In this document: positions 16,164 through 25,445 of the stretch, one piece after another | How positions within the stretch are numbered: position 1 is the first letter of the stretch | Layout of the letters: every line of letters starts with the position of its first letter | NCBI RefSeq assembly: GCF_024700075.1 | Contig: NZ_JAJONE010000001.1 | Location: forward strand, 3,066,001 to 3,130,000 | Length of the DNA stretch: 64,000 nt | From: Hymenobacter sp. J193 | GTDB lineage: Bacteria > Bacteroidota > Bacteroidia > Cytophagales > Hymenobacteraceae | Direction of reading: 5' to 3' | Program-made: the position numbers and the translations under genes | The notes under the pieces: model-generated | What the model was told of the DNA's origin: nothing | Seen by the model: the letters and a program-made list of their open reading frames with translations, nothing else | The model's database searches: none

Positions 16164-19100
16164 ATGCGTTTCGCGCGTTATCGGCTCATGCGTTTCTTCC
16201 TGCTGGCTTGCTTTTCCCTGTTGATGCTTTTCTCCACTGGTTCTTCGGCGCCCACGCCGCCCGCTGGCCCCGATCCTAAAAAATGGCAGCAGGTAGATGT
16301 CCTGCTGGCGAAGAACCAAACCACTTCGGCTGCCAAGCTGGTCGACGAACTGTACCGCGCTGCGCGCCAGCGCCAGGATGCGCCTGAGTACCTGCGCGCC
16401 CTGCTCTACAAGCTGCGGCTGCTGGAAGCCAAGGAGGAAGAGTCCGACGTGAAGGCCATTGCCTTGCTGGAAGCCGACCTGAAAACGGCGCAGTTCCCGG
16501 CCCGGCCCGTGCTGCACAGTTTGCTGGGCCAGCTCTATGCCACCTACTACCAGGAGCACCGCTACCAGCTCTACGACCGTACCAGCGGCGCCACCGAAAA
16601 TGCCGCTCCTGCCGATACCAGTGCCCAGGACCTGCGCACCTGGGATGCCGCCCGTCTCGGCAGCGCCGTAGTGCGGCACTACCGTGCCTCGGTGCAGGAT
16701 GAGCCCCTCCGCCAGCAGCAACTGCCCCTGGCCCGACTGGGCTACGCGGTACTGGGCGGCAACGCCGAAGGCCGCAGCCTGCGCCCCACGCTCTACGACC
16801 TGCTGGCGCACCGCGCCGTGGATGGCCTCCAGAACGACGAGTTCTACGTGACGCACCCTGCCGTACAGTTCGAGCTGAAAGCCACCAACCTGTATGAGCC
16901 AGCCGCGCAGTTTGCCCAACTCAAGCTCACAGCGCCCGCCGCCGATACACTCAACGGCCAGTTTCACGCCCTGCAGGTGCTGCAGCAGCTTACCGCTTTT
17001 CGGCTGCAGGAAGCCCAAAACGTGGCGGCCCTGGCCGATGTAGACCTCAGGCGCCTGCGCTTCGTGCAGCAGCATTCCGTGCTGGCCAGCAAAGACTCGG
17101 TGTACCAGCGGGCCCTGGCCCGCGCCGCCGAAACCTACCAGCCTCTGCCTATCAGCACGGAGTTTCTGGCTGAACAAGCCGAAAATTTGGAAGCCTCACA
17201 ACCCGTTAAAGCCCGGGAAATAGCCCTGGTAGCTGAGAAGCGCTTTCCTAAATCCCGCGGGGCACAGCGGGCCCGCGCCTTGCGGCAGCGCATCGAGGCC
17301 GTAGCAATAGCCTTCACCACCGAAGAAGTAGTGCTGCCCGCTCAGCCCTGGCTGCTCAAGCTACAGGTGCGCAATGCGCCGCAGGTGTATGCCAAAGCTT
17401 ACCGCATAAGCAGCGCCCAGGCCCTGCGCCAGCTGGAGCAGGCCTACCGCAAGCCGCTCACCTGGGAGGAGCGCTACGCCCGCGTGCTGGCCGCCAAGCC
17501 CGCCGCGGCCTGGACGCTGCCCATTTCCGGCCCCGTCGATTATACCTCCCACAGCGTGCAGCAGGCCGGGCCGGCGCTGCCGCTGGGGCATTACCTGATT
17601 GTGCTTAGTACGGCTGCTGATAACCCCGTCAAAACTCAGGGCAACGTCATAACTTCCTACGGCGAGCTGCACGTGAGTGAGCTGAGCCTAGTGCGTCGCA
17701 ACTCCGCCACGCAGCCTGGGCCGCAGGTGCTGGTGCTGCACCGGCAGAGCGGCCAGCCGCTGGCCGGGGCCAGCGTGCTACCCTTTATGCGGTACTACGA
17801 CCAGCCCAGCCGCAACTACCAGCAGCGCCGGGGAACCAAAGCCACCACTGATGCTGAAGGCCAGGCCCAAATAGTCATAGGGCAGACCTCCAGCGAGAAT
17901 ACCCAGCTGCGGGGGCTGTTGCTGATCAAAGGTGCCGACTCTTTGCTGATTGAGGAAGGTGGCTACTACGGCCCGCGCTACATCCGCGACGAGGAGCAAC
18001 TCCAGCGCCAGACTTTCCTCTACACCGACCGCGCCATCTACCGCCCTGGTCAGACGCTCTACTTCAAAGGCATCCTGACGGAAACCCAGGCCGGCAAATC
18101 CCGCCTGCTCACCAAGCAGCCCGTTTCGGTGCGGCTCGTGGACGTGAACGGCCAGACGGTGCAGACGCTGCCCTTCACCAGTTCCGACTTTGGCTCTTTC
18201 CACGGCTCCGTGGTGCTGCCTACGGGCTTGCTGAACGGGGAAATGAGCCTGCAGACCGACAACGGCAGCGTGGGCTTCGCAGTGGAAGACTACAAGCGGC
18301 CCACCTTCCAGGTCACGTTTGAACCCGTGAAAGGCACGCCCGTGCTGGGCCAGCCCGTAGTGGTGCGCGGCCAGGCTACGGCCTACGCCGGGCAGCCCGT
18401 TGATGGTGCCACGGTGCGCTACCGCGTGGTGCGCCGCACGTTCTGGCCTCTGTACCGCCCGTACGGTGGCCGGATGGGCTACCCGGGCCCCAATGGCCGG
18501 GCAGAAGTGGAAATAATAAATGGTACCACCCAAACCGATTCGGCGGGTGGGTTCACCGTCAACTTTACCGCGCAGAGCGAGGCCGGCGCCAACAAGCGCG
18601 GTGGCTGGGGCCCTGGCTACGTGTTTGAGGTGACGGCCGACGTAACCGATGCCGCCGGCGAAACGCGCACCGGCCAGCAAAGCATCAGCCTGGGCAACGC
18701 GGCCCTCACGCTGCGGCTGGAAGTGCCCGAGCTCCTGAACCGCGACAAGCTGCCGGCCCTACGGCTGCTGAGCACCAACGCCACCGGCGAAGCCCGTCCC
18801 GCCAAGGGGCAGCTGCGCCTCTACCGCCTCACGCCGCCCGCCCGCGCCTTCCGGCCCCGCCCCTGGGAGCGGCCCGAGCGTGAAGGATTGAGCCGGGAGG
18901 AGCTCAAGCGCCGCTTCCCGCTGGATGCCTACGGCCCGGAAGACAACGACAGCACCTGGGCGCGCACGGAAGTCTTCACCCAGAATTTCGATACCAACAC
19001 CACGCCCTTGCTGCCGGAGCTGACCGCCGCGCTAGCCAAGCAGGCGCCCGGCCGCTATGTACTGGAAGCTACCGCCACCTCGGCGGAGCAGCCTGCCAAA

Positions 19101-22100
19101 ACCGAGCAGCGGTTCACGCTCTATACTCCCTCGGCCAACGAGCTGCCCGTGCCCACCACCGATTGGTTTGTGGCCTTGCAGGACAGCGTAGCCCCCGGCC
19201 AAACGGCCCGGTTCCTGGTCGGCGGCAGCGAAGCCGGCGCCCGGGTGCTGGTGGAAGTGGAAGCCGCAGGCCAGCCCCTGCGCCGGGAGTGGCTGACCCT
19301 GAACGCCAACGAGCAGCGCCTGGTAACCGTGCCGGTGCCCGCCGCCCTGGGCGAAACGCAGCTTTACATCCACACCACCCAGGTGCGCGACAACCGCCTG
19401 TACCTGCACAACGCCGTGGTGCAGGTAGCCACGCCGCCCGCGCCGCTGCGCCTGAGCATTGCCACCTTCCGCGACAAGCTCCAGCCCGGCCAGAAAGAAA
19501 CCTGGCGCGTCACCATCCACAACGCCGGCGGCAAGCCCGCCAATGCCGAGCTGCTGGCCACGCTCTACGACCAGTCTCTGGACACGTTCCGGCCGCACAG
19601 TTTCACGGATCTGGATTTCCCGAAACCGTACCATCCTGCGCTTTTGGGTTGGAGCGGGCAGTTCGGGACGGAAGAATCTAATGTGCTGTTTGAACAGGAA
19701 AGCAGTGTGGATGTCACTGAGTTGGTTTATCCTGAAATAAATCTGTGGGATTATGATGAGCCTGTGATAGTGGGTTATGGTGGTGGCCGGCCCGTGAGTG
19801 TACGCGTCAGAGGCAGTGTAAGTCGGATGGTGAAAGCGGATGCGGTAATGGCTGCCCCCGCCGCTCCCATGGTAGCTATGGATGCTCAGGCAGGTGAAGG
19901 CAAAGCTCTCCGGGAAGAAGCTCAAGCATCTTCTGATGGTAGCACCCAGGCGCCCAAGCCCGATCAACCCGACCTGTCCGGCATCCAGGCCCGCAAGGAT
20001 TTTCGCGAAACGGCCTTCTGGCTGCCCGCGCTGCGCACCAACGACCAGGGCGAAACGGTGCTGGAATTCCAGATGCCCGAAGCTGTGACGCGCTGGCAGC
20101 TGCTGGCCCTGGCCCACGACCAAGAGCTGCACACCGGCCTGCTTCGCCGCGACCTGGTAACGCAAAAGTCCCTGCAGGTGACGCCCAACGCCCCGCGCTT
20201 TTTCCGCGAAGGCGACCAGCTGCGCTTCTCGGCCAAGCTCAGCAACCTCACCGCCCAGCCTCTGAGCGGTACCACCCAACTTTTCCTCTTCGACGCCCGC
20301 ACTCAGCAGCCCATCGAAAGTAAAGTGCTGCAAGGCACGGCACAGCAGGCGTTCCAGCTGGCCGCCAACCAAAGCACGGCCGTGAGCTGGAGCCTGCGCA
20401 TCCCCGAAACCGCCGAAGGCCAGATTCCGCTTGAAGCTATTACCTACCGCGTGGTGGCTTCGGGAGAACTGAGAGGTAAGAACGAAGAAGTAAGAGCGGA
20501 TAAAAAGTCCCGCAAAGAAGCCAAAAACCAAAAACGAGCAACTAGAAACAAGCAACTAGAAACTGTCTCCGACGGCGAGGAAAACACCTTGCCCGTGCTG
20601 CCCAACCGCATCCTAATCACCGAAAGCCTGCCGCTGCCCATTGTGGGGCCGGCTACGCGGGAGTTTGAGCTGAAAAAGCTGACAAGCACTACCTCCGGCA
20701 CGCGCCGCAACTACTTGCTCACGCTGGAAATGACGCCCAATCCCGCGTGGTACGCCGTGCAGGCCCTGCCTTACCTGATGGAGTACCCCTACGAGTGCTC
20801 CGAGCAGGTGTTCAGCCGCCTCTACGCCAACCTGCTGGCCGCCCGCATTCTGCAGCAGAACCCCAGGCTGCAGCCGGTGCTGGCCGAGTGGAAGCGCGCC
20901 GCCCAGGCTGGCGACAAAGATGCCCTTACCAGCAAGCTGGAGCAAAACCAGGAAGTAAAGGCCCTGCTCTTGCAGGAAACCCCCTGGGTGCGCGACGCCC
21001 AGAGCGACACGGAGCGGATGCGCCGCCTGGCCGAACTGCTCGATGAGCCCCGCCTGCGCGCCGAAACTGCCCGCGCCCTCCTCAAGCTGGCCAAGATGCA
21101 GCAGCCCAACGGCGCCTTCCCCTGGTTTGAGAAGATGCCCGACGACCGGTACATCACTCAGCTTATCGTGGCGGGCTTTGGCAAGCTGCAGAAGCTGGGC
21201 GCCTTCGATGCCAGCCAGGACGAGCAGGCCCGGCCCATCCTGCAAAACGCCCTGCGCTACCTCGACGAGCAGCTGCAGCGCGACTACACTGAGCTACGCA
21301 AGCAACCGAAGGTAGACCTGAAGAAAGACCACCTAGGTGACATTCAGGTGCAGGCCTTGTATGCCCGCAGCTTCTGGCTGAAGCAGGCCGTAGCCAAGTC
21401 GGCGCAGCCGGCCCAAGCCTACTACCAGCAGCAGGCCGCCACCTTCTGGCCCTCCCAGACGCGCTACCTCCAGGCCCAGCTGGCGCTGGCTTTACACCGG
21501 ACGAAAGCGGCTCCGGCTGCCGTGCGCGACGTGCTGACGGCCCTGCGCGAAAATGCTTTGCACTCGCCGGAGCTGGGCATGTACTGGAAGGAAGTGCGCG
21601 GCGGCTACTACTGGCGCGAGGCGCCCACCGAAACCCAGGCCACGCTCATCGAGGCATTCGACGAAATCCAGGACGACCAGAAAGCGGTGGATGAAATGAA
21701 GCTCTGGCTGCTCAAGCAAAAGCAAACCCAGCACTGGGAAAGCACCCGCGCCACCGCCGATGCCTGCTACGCTCTGCTGCTGCGCGGCTCCGACTGGCTG
21801 CAGCCCACCCAGCCTTTGCAGGTGCGGGTAGGAGGGGAGTTGGTGAAGCCCACGGCTCAGCAAACCGGTACCGGCTACTTCAAAACCACGTGGTCGGCAG
21901 CCGAGGTGAAGCCGGCCCAGGGCAAGATTTCGGTGCAGAAGCCCGATGCGGGCGTTGCCTGGGGCGCGCTTTACTGGCAGTACTTCGAGCAGCTCGATAA
22001 AATCACGCCCGCTACTACGGCCCTGAGCCTGGAGCGGCAGTTGTTCCGGGAGCAGCGCACGGCCGGCGGTCCGGTGTTAGAGCGCTTTACCGCCGCCGCG

Positions 22101-22454
22101 CCCCTGCGGGTGGGCGACGTGCTAGTGGTGCGCCTCGTGCTGCGCGCCGACCGTGACCTGGAGTATGTACACCTGAAAGACCAGCGGGCCGCCGGTCTGG
22201 AGCTGATCAGCCAAACCTCAGGCTACCGCTACCAAAGCGGGCTGGGCTACTACGAAAGCCCCCGCGACGCAGCTACCAACTTCTTTATCGGCTTCTTCCC
22301 CAAAGGCACGCACACGTTCGAGTACCGCCTGCGGGCCGCTCAGAGTGGTGATTTTTCGGGAGGCCTTTCGCAGCTGCAGTGCCTCTACGCACCGGAGTTT
22401 ACTACCCATTCGGCCGGCACGCGGGTGCAGATAGGGGAGCAGTCCGGCAAGTAG
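16164..22454 (+). CDS. Alpha-2-macroglobulin-family protein with thioester motif
   Basis: About 2096 aa, the largest gene here. Signal peptide (RFFLLACFSLLMLF), N-terminal helical region, then macroglobulin domains. The MG2 signature YTDRAIYRPGQTLYFKG lies near 620, and the A2M bait-to-core domain (FWLPALRTNDQGE) near 1285. The thioester motif Cys1545-S-E-Gln1548 sits in YPYECSEQVF, followed by an all-helical thioester domain and a receptor-binding-like C-terminal domain. Bacterial homologues are periplasmic protease traps that protect the envelope. Lys/Arg-rich residues encoded at 20461-20571 look like an insertion. An ATG at 16188 would give a shorter signal peptide. No penicillin-binding protein PbpC partner lies nearby. 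Confidence 0.92.
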   Translation: MRFARYRLMRFFLLACFSLLMLFSTGSSAPTPPAGPDPKKWQQVDVLLAKNQTTSAAKLVDELYRAARQRQDAPEYLRALLYKLRLLEAKEEESDVKAIALLEADLKTAQFPARPVLHSLLGQLYATYYQEHRYQLYDRTSGATENAAPADTSAQDLRTWDAARLGSAVVRHYRASVQDEPLRQQQLPLARLGYAVLGGNAEGRSLRPTLYDLLAHRAVDGLQNDEFYVTHPAVQFELKATNLYEPAAQFAQLKLTAPAADTLNGQFHALQVLQQLTAFRLQEAQNVAALADVDLRRLRFVQQHSVLASKDSVYQRALARAAETYQPLPISTEFLAEQAENLEASQPVKAREIALVAEKRFPKSRGAQRARALRQRIEAVAIAFTTEEVVLPAQPWLLKLQVRNAPQVYAKAYRISSAQALRQLEQAYRKPLTWEERYARVLAAKPAAAWTLPISGPVDYTSHSVQQAGPALPLGHYLIVLSTAADNPVKTQGNVITSYGELHVSELSLVRRNSATQPGPQVLVLHRQSGQPLAGASVLPFMRYYDQPSRNYQQRRGTKATTDAEGQAQIVIGQTSSENTQLRGLLLIKGADSLLIEEGGYYGPRYIRDEEQLQRQTFLYTDRAIYRPGQTLYFKGILTETQAGKSRLLTKQPVSVRLVDVNGQTVQTLPFTSSDFGSFHGSVVLPTGLLNGEMSLQTDNGSVGFAVEDYKRPTFQVTFEPVKGTPVLGQPVVVRGQATAYAGQPVDGATVRYRVVRRTFWPLYRPYGGRMGYPGPNGRAEVEIINGTTQTDSAGGFTVNFTAQSEAGANKRGGWGPGYVFEVTADVTDAAGETRTGQQSISLGNAALTLRLEVPELLNRDKLPALRLLSTNATGEARPAKGQLRLYRLTPPARAFRPRPWERPEREGLSREELKRRFPLDAYGPEDNDSTWARTEVFTQNFDTNTTPLLPELTAALAKQAPGRYVLEATATSAEQPAKTEQRFTLYTPSANELPVPTTDWFVALQDSVAPGQTARFLVGGSEAGARVLVEVEAAGQPLRREWLTLNANEQRLVTVPVPAALGETQLYIHTTQVRDNRLYLHNAVVQVATPPAPLRLSIATFRDKLQPGQKETWRVTIHNAGGKPANAELLATLYDQSLDTFRPHSFTDLDFPKPYHPALLGWSGQFGTEESNVLFEQESSVDVTELVYPEINLWDYDEPVIVGYGGGRPVSVRVRGSVSRMVKADAVMAAPAAPMVAMDAQAGEGKALREEAQASSDGSTQAPKPDQPDLSGIQARKDFRETAFWLPALRTNDQGETVLEFQMPEAVTRWQLLALAHDQELHTGLLRRDLVTQKSLQVTPNAPRFFREGDQLRFSAKLSNLTAQPLSGTTQLFLFDARTQQPIESKVLQGTAQQAFQLAANQSTAVSWSLRIPETAEGQIPLEAITYRVVASGELRGKNEEVRADKKSRKEAKNQKRATRNKQLETVSDGEENTLPVLPNRILITESLPLPIVGPATREFELKKLTSTTSGTRRNYLLTLEMTPNPAWYAVQALPYLMEYPYECSEQVFSRLYANLLAARILQQNPRLQPVLAEWKRAAQAGDKDALTSKLEQNQEVKALLLQETPWVRDAQSDTERMRRLAELLDEPRLRAETARALLKLAKMQQPNGAFPWFEKMPDDRYITQLIVAGFGKLQKLGAFDASQDEQARPILQNALRYLDEQLQRDYTELRKQPKVDLKKDHLGDIQVQALYARSFWLKQAVAKSAQPAQAYYQQQAATFWPSQTRYLQAQLALALHRTKAAPAAVRDVLTALRENALHSPELGMYWKEVRGGYYWREAPTETQATLIEAFDEIQDDQKAVDEMKLWLLKQKQTQHWESTRATADACYALLLRGSDWLQPTQPLQVRVGGELVKPTAQQTGTGYFKTTWSAAEVKPAQGKISVQKPDAGVAWGALYWQYFEQLDKITPATTALSLERQLFREQRTAGGPVLERFTAAAPLRVGDVLVVRLVLRADRDLEYVHLKDQRAAGLELISQTSGYRYQSGLGYYESPRDAATNFFIGFFPKGTHTFEYRLRAAQSGDFSGGLSQLQCLYAPEFTTHSAGTRVQIGEQSGK
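20461..20571 (+). repeat. Low-GC repeat-like insertion inside the alpha-2-macroglobulin gene
   Basis: About 110 bp with much lower GC and a run of Lys, Arg, Asn and Glu codons. It contains CAACTAGAAAC twice at 14-bp spacing (20539-20549 and 20553-20563). It sits in frame between the conserved strands YRVVASG and SDGEENTLPVL, and it reads like intergenic repeat DNA captured in frame. Confidence 0.5.
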
Positions 22455-22535
22455 CAGAAAATTGCATTTTTACTTTCAATATCGCGGCGCAAAGGCCTGA
22501 AAAGTCTCTTTGCAGCCTGCCGGTTGGGGTGTGGC

Positions 22536-22566
22536 TTGTTATTCGATTCAGGATCTGGTACTTTTG
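22536..22566 (+). promoter_or_regulatory. Promoter of the small exported basic protein gene
   Basis: TTG at 22536-22538, 20 nt, TACTTTTG at 22559-22566: a near-consensus Bacteroidota promoter with a leader of about 22 nt. Confidence 0.7.
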
Positions 22567-22594
22567 CCCTCCCATCAACCGAAGAAATTAGCTG

Positions 22595-23059
22595 ATGCGT
22601 ACCTTAGTACTGTGTGCGGGGCTGCTGCTGAGCGGGGCCGGAGCACTGGCTCAGACCCAGAAAAAGCCAGCCTCCTCCACCCCCGATACGGCTGGAAAAG
22701 TAGCCGTGCCCGTGCGTCCGGCTTTGCCCGGGGAAGAAAAGCTGACGGCCCAGGAGCGGGTAGAGCGGGACTTTCTGATGCCCGTGCGTCGCAAGATGCA
22801 GCCCGCCGCGCCCAAGCCCGAACCAACTGCCGCAGTACCAGCCGACGCCACGGCCCGGCATGTAGCGGCCACCCCGGCGCCAGCCACTGAGGCCGTTGCT
22901 CCCGCTGCCGAGAAGCCCACTGAAGCCACTGCCACGCCGGCTGCCCCCGCCGCCCCGCGCCGCCACTATACGCGCACCCGGCACCGGTCTGCCACCAGCC
23001 GGAAGGTTAGTAGCAAGAAACGGGTAACGAAGAAAAAAACTACTTCGCGCCGCCGCTAG
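22595..23059 (+). CDS. Small exported Ala/Pro-rich protein with basic tail
   Basis: 154 aa of unknown function. A signal peptide (MRTLVLCAGLLLSGAGALAQ) is followed by a charged segment that includes EEKLTAQERVERDFLMPVRR. Then comes a low-complexity Ala/Pro/Thr linker (about 70-120) and a strongly basic tail with RRHYTRTRHR and KKRVTKKKTTSRRR. A basic tail of this type could bind peptidoglycan, lipopolysaccharide or nucleic acid; this is a guess. It has its own promoter and a very strong terminator. Confidence 0.7.
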   Translation: MRTLVLCAGLLLSGAGALAQTQKKPASSTPDTAGKVAVPVRPALPGEEKLTAQERVERDFLMPVRRKMQPAAPKPEPTAAVPADATARHVAATPAPATEAVAPAAEKPTEATATPAAPAAPRRHYTRTRHRSATSRKVSSKKRVTKKKTTSRRR

Positions 23060-23092
23060 AGCCTTCAAGGGCATTCTAGGTGAAGCGAAACT

Positions 23093-23139
23093 GAGCAATA
23101 AAAAGACGCGGCCGCAACGGCCGCGTCTTTTTATTGCTC
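23093..23139. terminator. Bidirectional terminator, 22-bp perfect stem
   Basis: GAGCAATAAAAAGACGCGGCCG pairs perfectly with its complement around a CAA loop. It serves the small exported protein gene and the convergent ferredoxin gene. Confidence 0.92.
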
Positions 23140-23182
23140 GGTCTTCTCGTAGGATAGTACGAAATGCCGCAGTCAGCAATTC

Positions 23183-23509
23183 TTACGCGTTCTGCGGCAT
23201 CAGGCGCACTACCAGGCCATCCATCCGCTCATTGATGCGAATCTGGCAGGAAAGACGGCTGCCCTGCGTCATCACCGGCAGGCTTTCCAGCATGGCCAGC
23301 TCATCGTCGCTGGGCTCGGGCAGGGCCGGGCCGGCCAGTACCTCCACGTGGCAGGTGCCGCACAGGGCCATGCCGCCACAGGTAGCCTGAATGTCATAGC
23401 CATCGGCCTTCAGGATTTCCATCAGACTCAGGCCCATATCGGTGGGCGCTACTACCTCGCGCCGCTGGCCGGGCGCTTCTTCCACATACACGCGTACTTC
23501 GTCGGTCAT
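23183..23509 (-). CDS. 2Fe-2S ferredoxin, adrenodoxin type
   Basis: 108 aa. The iron-sulfur ligands are Cys44, Cys50 and Cys53 (ATCGGMALCGTC) and Cys88 (RLSCQI), spaced as in adrenodoxin or Isc-type ferredoxins. It is an electron carrier. It lies just downstream of the FAD-dependent reductase gene on the same strand, with a long inverted repeat in between, so the reductase is its probable electron donor. Confidence 0.93.
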   Translation of the reverse strand: MTDEVRVYVEEAPGQRREVVAPTDMGLSLMEILKADGYDIQATCGGMALCGTCHVEVLAGPALPEPSDDELAMLESLPVMTQGSRLSCQIRINERMDGLVVRLMPQNA

Positions 23510-23530
23510 GCTATATCAATGAGTGAATGG

Positions 23531-23610
23531 GTGAATTAGTGACTGAGTGATTTTGTGAGTTGGTAAACGATAGAACATCAACTCACTAAATCACTCAGTC
23601 ACTAATTCAC
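23531..23610. repeat. Long inverted repeat made of GTGA-type heptamers
   Basis: Two 32-nt arms (23531-23562 and 23579-23610) are complementary except at one position and enclose a 16-nt loop. Each arm is built of short AGTGA / CTGAGTGA units. The element fills the gap between the reductase and ferredoxin genes and ends right at the reductase stop codon. Confidence 0.85.
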
Positions 23611-24624
23611 TTACAAGGTGGGTACCCCGTTGACGGTGGTGTACTTGAGTACGTACTTTTTGTCGGGGTTGATGTATTTGAATGCTCCCTGGGCCATGAG
23701 GGCGGCCTCGTGGAAGCCGCACAAAATCAGCTTCAGCTTGCCGGGGTAGGTGTTGATGTCGCCGATGGCAAACACGCCGGGCTCGGAGGTAGAGTAATCC
23801 AGGGTGTTCACCTTCACCGCGTCGTCCTGCAGCTCCAGGCCCCACTCGCCAATCGGGCCGAGCTTGGGCGTAAGGCCAAACAGCGGAATAAAATGGTCCA
23901 ATACCACCGACTCAGTGGCGCCGCCGTTGGCTGTGATGGTTACGGCTTCGAGGTGGCCGTTGCCGTGTACGTGGGTGACGTTGCTGCTCAGCACTAAGCG
24001 TACTTTGCCGGCTTCGTGCAGCTTCTGCACTTTCTCGGCCGAGTCGGCGGCCCCGCGGAAGGTAGTGCCGCGGTGCACCAGGGTCACTTCCTTCGCCACA
24101 TCAGCCAGGAAGATAGTCCAGTCGAGGGCCGAGTCGCCGCCGCCGGCAATAACCAGGCGCTGGTTGCGGAAGTGTTCCGGGTCACGCACCATATAGTGTA
24201 CACCCCGGCCGCCTTCAAACTTTTCGAGGTCTTCGATAGCCGGCTTGCGCGGCTCGAACGAGCCCAGGCCGCCGGCAATACAGATGGTTTTGCAGATGAT
24301 TTCGGTGCCGTCGGTGGTGAAGAGCTGGAAGGTGCCATCATCGAGCTTGGCGTAGCGCTCCACCCGCTCGCCCAGCGTGAAGGTGGGGTGGAAGGGCGCA
24401 ATCTGCTGCATGAGGTTGCGCACCAGGTCGCCGGCCAGCACCTCGGGAAAGCCCGGGATGTCATAAATCGGCTTTTTTGGGTAGATTTCGGAAAGCTGTC
24501 CACCCACCTGCGGCAGGGCATCCACCACGTGGCAGCGCAGCTTCAACAGGCCGGCTTCGAAAACGGCAAACAGCCCCACCGGCCCGGCGCCGATGATGCA
24601 GATATCAGTGGAAATAGAATTCAT
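23611..24624 (-). CDS. Ferredoxin-NADP+ reductase, thioredoxin-reductase-like (FNR2/YumC type)
   Basis: 337 aa. An FAD-binding GAGPVGLFAVFEAG motif lies near residue 12, an NADPH-binding IAGGGDSALDW near 160, and the C-terminal FAD contact GVFAIGDINTYPGK near 290. The redox CxxC of thioredoxin reductases is missing, which marks the ferredoxin-reductase subgroup. It most likely reduces the ferredoxin encoded just downstream. A TACCTTTG box lies upstream on the minus strand. Confidence 0.92.
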   Translation of the reverse strand: MNSISTDICIIGAGPVGLFAVFEAGLLKLRCHVVDALPQVGGQLSEIYPKKPIYDIPGFPEVLAGDLVRNLMQQIAPFHPTFTLGERVERYAKLDDGTFQLFTTDGTEIICKTICIAGGLGSFEPRKPAIEDLEKFEGGRGVHYMVRDPEHFRNQRLVIAGGGDSALDWTIFLADVAKEVTLVHRGTTFRGAADSAEKVQKLHEAGKVRLVLSSNVTHVHGNGHLEAVTITANGGATESVVLDHFIPLFGLTPKLGPIGEWGLELQDDAVKVNTLDYSTSEPGVFAIGDINTYPGKLKLILCGFHEAALMAQGAFKYINPDKKYVLKYTTVNGVPTL

Positions 24625-24712
24625 ACGGAAAGCAAAAGGCTGCGCAGAAAGACTGCGCAGGCGTTAAACACCTAAACCCGCTAAAACGTTGGCGGGCCGC
24701 ACTAAACGGCCG

Positions 24713-24720
24713 CAAAGGTA
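24713..24720 (-). promoter_or_regulatory. -7 box for the ferredoxin reductase gene
   Basis: On the minus strand this reads TACCTTTG, a perfect -7 element, about 88 nt before the ATG. No -33 TTTG is seen. Confidence 0.5.
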
Positions 24721-24752
24721 CACTGCGGGGCGTTGTATTATACTATTTCTTC

Positions 24753-24760
24753 TACATTTG
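24753..24760 (+). promoter_or_regulatory. -7 box for the rightward small gene
   Basis: TACATTTG matches the -7 consensus; a TTG lies 17 nt upstream. It is divergent from the reductase promoter. Confidence 0.4.
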
Positions 24761-24865
24761 GTGGAGCAGGAGGTGGTAGTGGCTGGGGTGGCTCCGCGTT
24801 AGGCCTGATGTTGTTGAGTACCGTAGCCCGGCTTGCCCGGGCGCAGGAATACTGTTTGGAGTAGC

Positions 24866-25260
24866 ATGAATTTACCGGCACTGGCACATACCGAGTACCT
24901 CACCATCTATTACGATGAGGCCAATGGCTGGCTTTACAACCAGTGGCGCGGCGAGCAGACGCAGCAAACGGTAACGGCCGGTTGCCGCGCTGTGCTGGGC
25001 TTCGTGAACCAGTTGCAGCTGCGCAAAATCCTGAACGACAATTCCCTGCTTACCAAGCCCTGGGCCGGAGCGGCCGAGTGGGTTGAGCGGGAGTTTTTCC
25101 CGCGCGCCGCCGATGCCGGAGTAGAAGCCATTGCCTGGGTGGCCCCCCGGAGTATTACAACACTCTGTCGGCTCGCCTGCAGCTGCGCGGGCAGGAGCGG
25201 CCCATGATTTTTCCCTTCGAGCAAGCCAGCGTGGCCGCGCAGTGGCTGCGTGATGTGTAG
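24866..25260 (+). pseudogene. Small STAS/SpoIIAA-like conserved gene, frameshifted
   Basis: The first 92 codons (NLPALAHTEYLTIYYDEANG to EAIAWV) read through to the run of six C at 25143-25148. Read with one more C, the frame continues naturally as APPEYYNTLSARLQLRGQER and then FPFEQASVAAQWLRDV, ending at the TAG at 25258-25260. As written the frame ends in a short unrelated tail at 25207. The rebuilt product is about 131 aa, cytoplasmic. It resembles the small STAS-like proteins common in Hymenobacter, whose function I do not know. The break looks like a one-base homopolymer contraction. Confidence 0.65.
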
Positions 25261-25381
25261 TTGGCTGATATACAAAATGGTGCACCTATTCTGTGCAAAC
25301 TCCGCAGCCGGGCCGGCCGCGGAGTTTGTGCTTGGTAGCGGATTAAGCACAGGCTTTTCGGGGATATTAGAAAAATAAATT

Positions 25382-25437
25382 TACTATGACGTAAACATCC
25401 GTCATACTATGTCGTATATTTACGTCATAGTATGACG
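25382..25437. promoter_or_regulatory. arsR operator region
   Basis: TACTATGACGTAAA (25382-25395) and its exact complement (25419-25432) form a wide inverted repeat. Inside, CGTCATA-G-TATGACG (25423-25437) is itself a palindrome and CGTCATACTATG (25400-25411) is a further copy. It stops 8 bp before the arsR ATG, as expected for an autoregulated ArsR repressor. Confidence 0.75.
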
Positions 25438-25445
25438 CTTTTTGT

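Noticed and set aside
19032..20555. 507-codon open frame opposite the alpha-2-macroglobulin gene
   Set aside because: Antisense shadow; composition follows the codon bias of the real gene, and no start context or family is seen.
24733..24863. Possible TTG-start frame encoding GGAGGGSGWGGS, superficially like the TGGGSWGEGQ peptide
   Set aside because: It has no ATG, overlaps promoter elements, and there is no internal repeat with silent changes to show selection.
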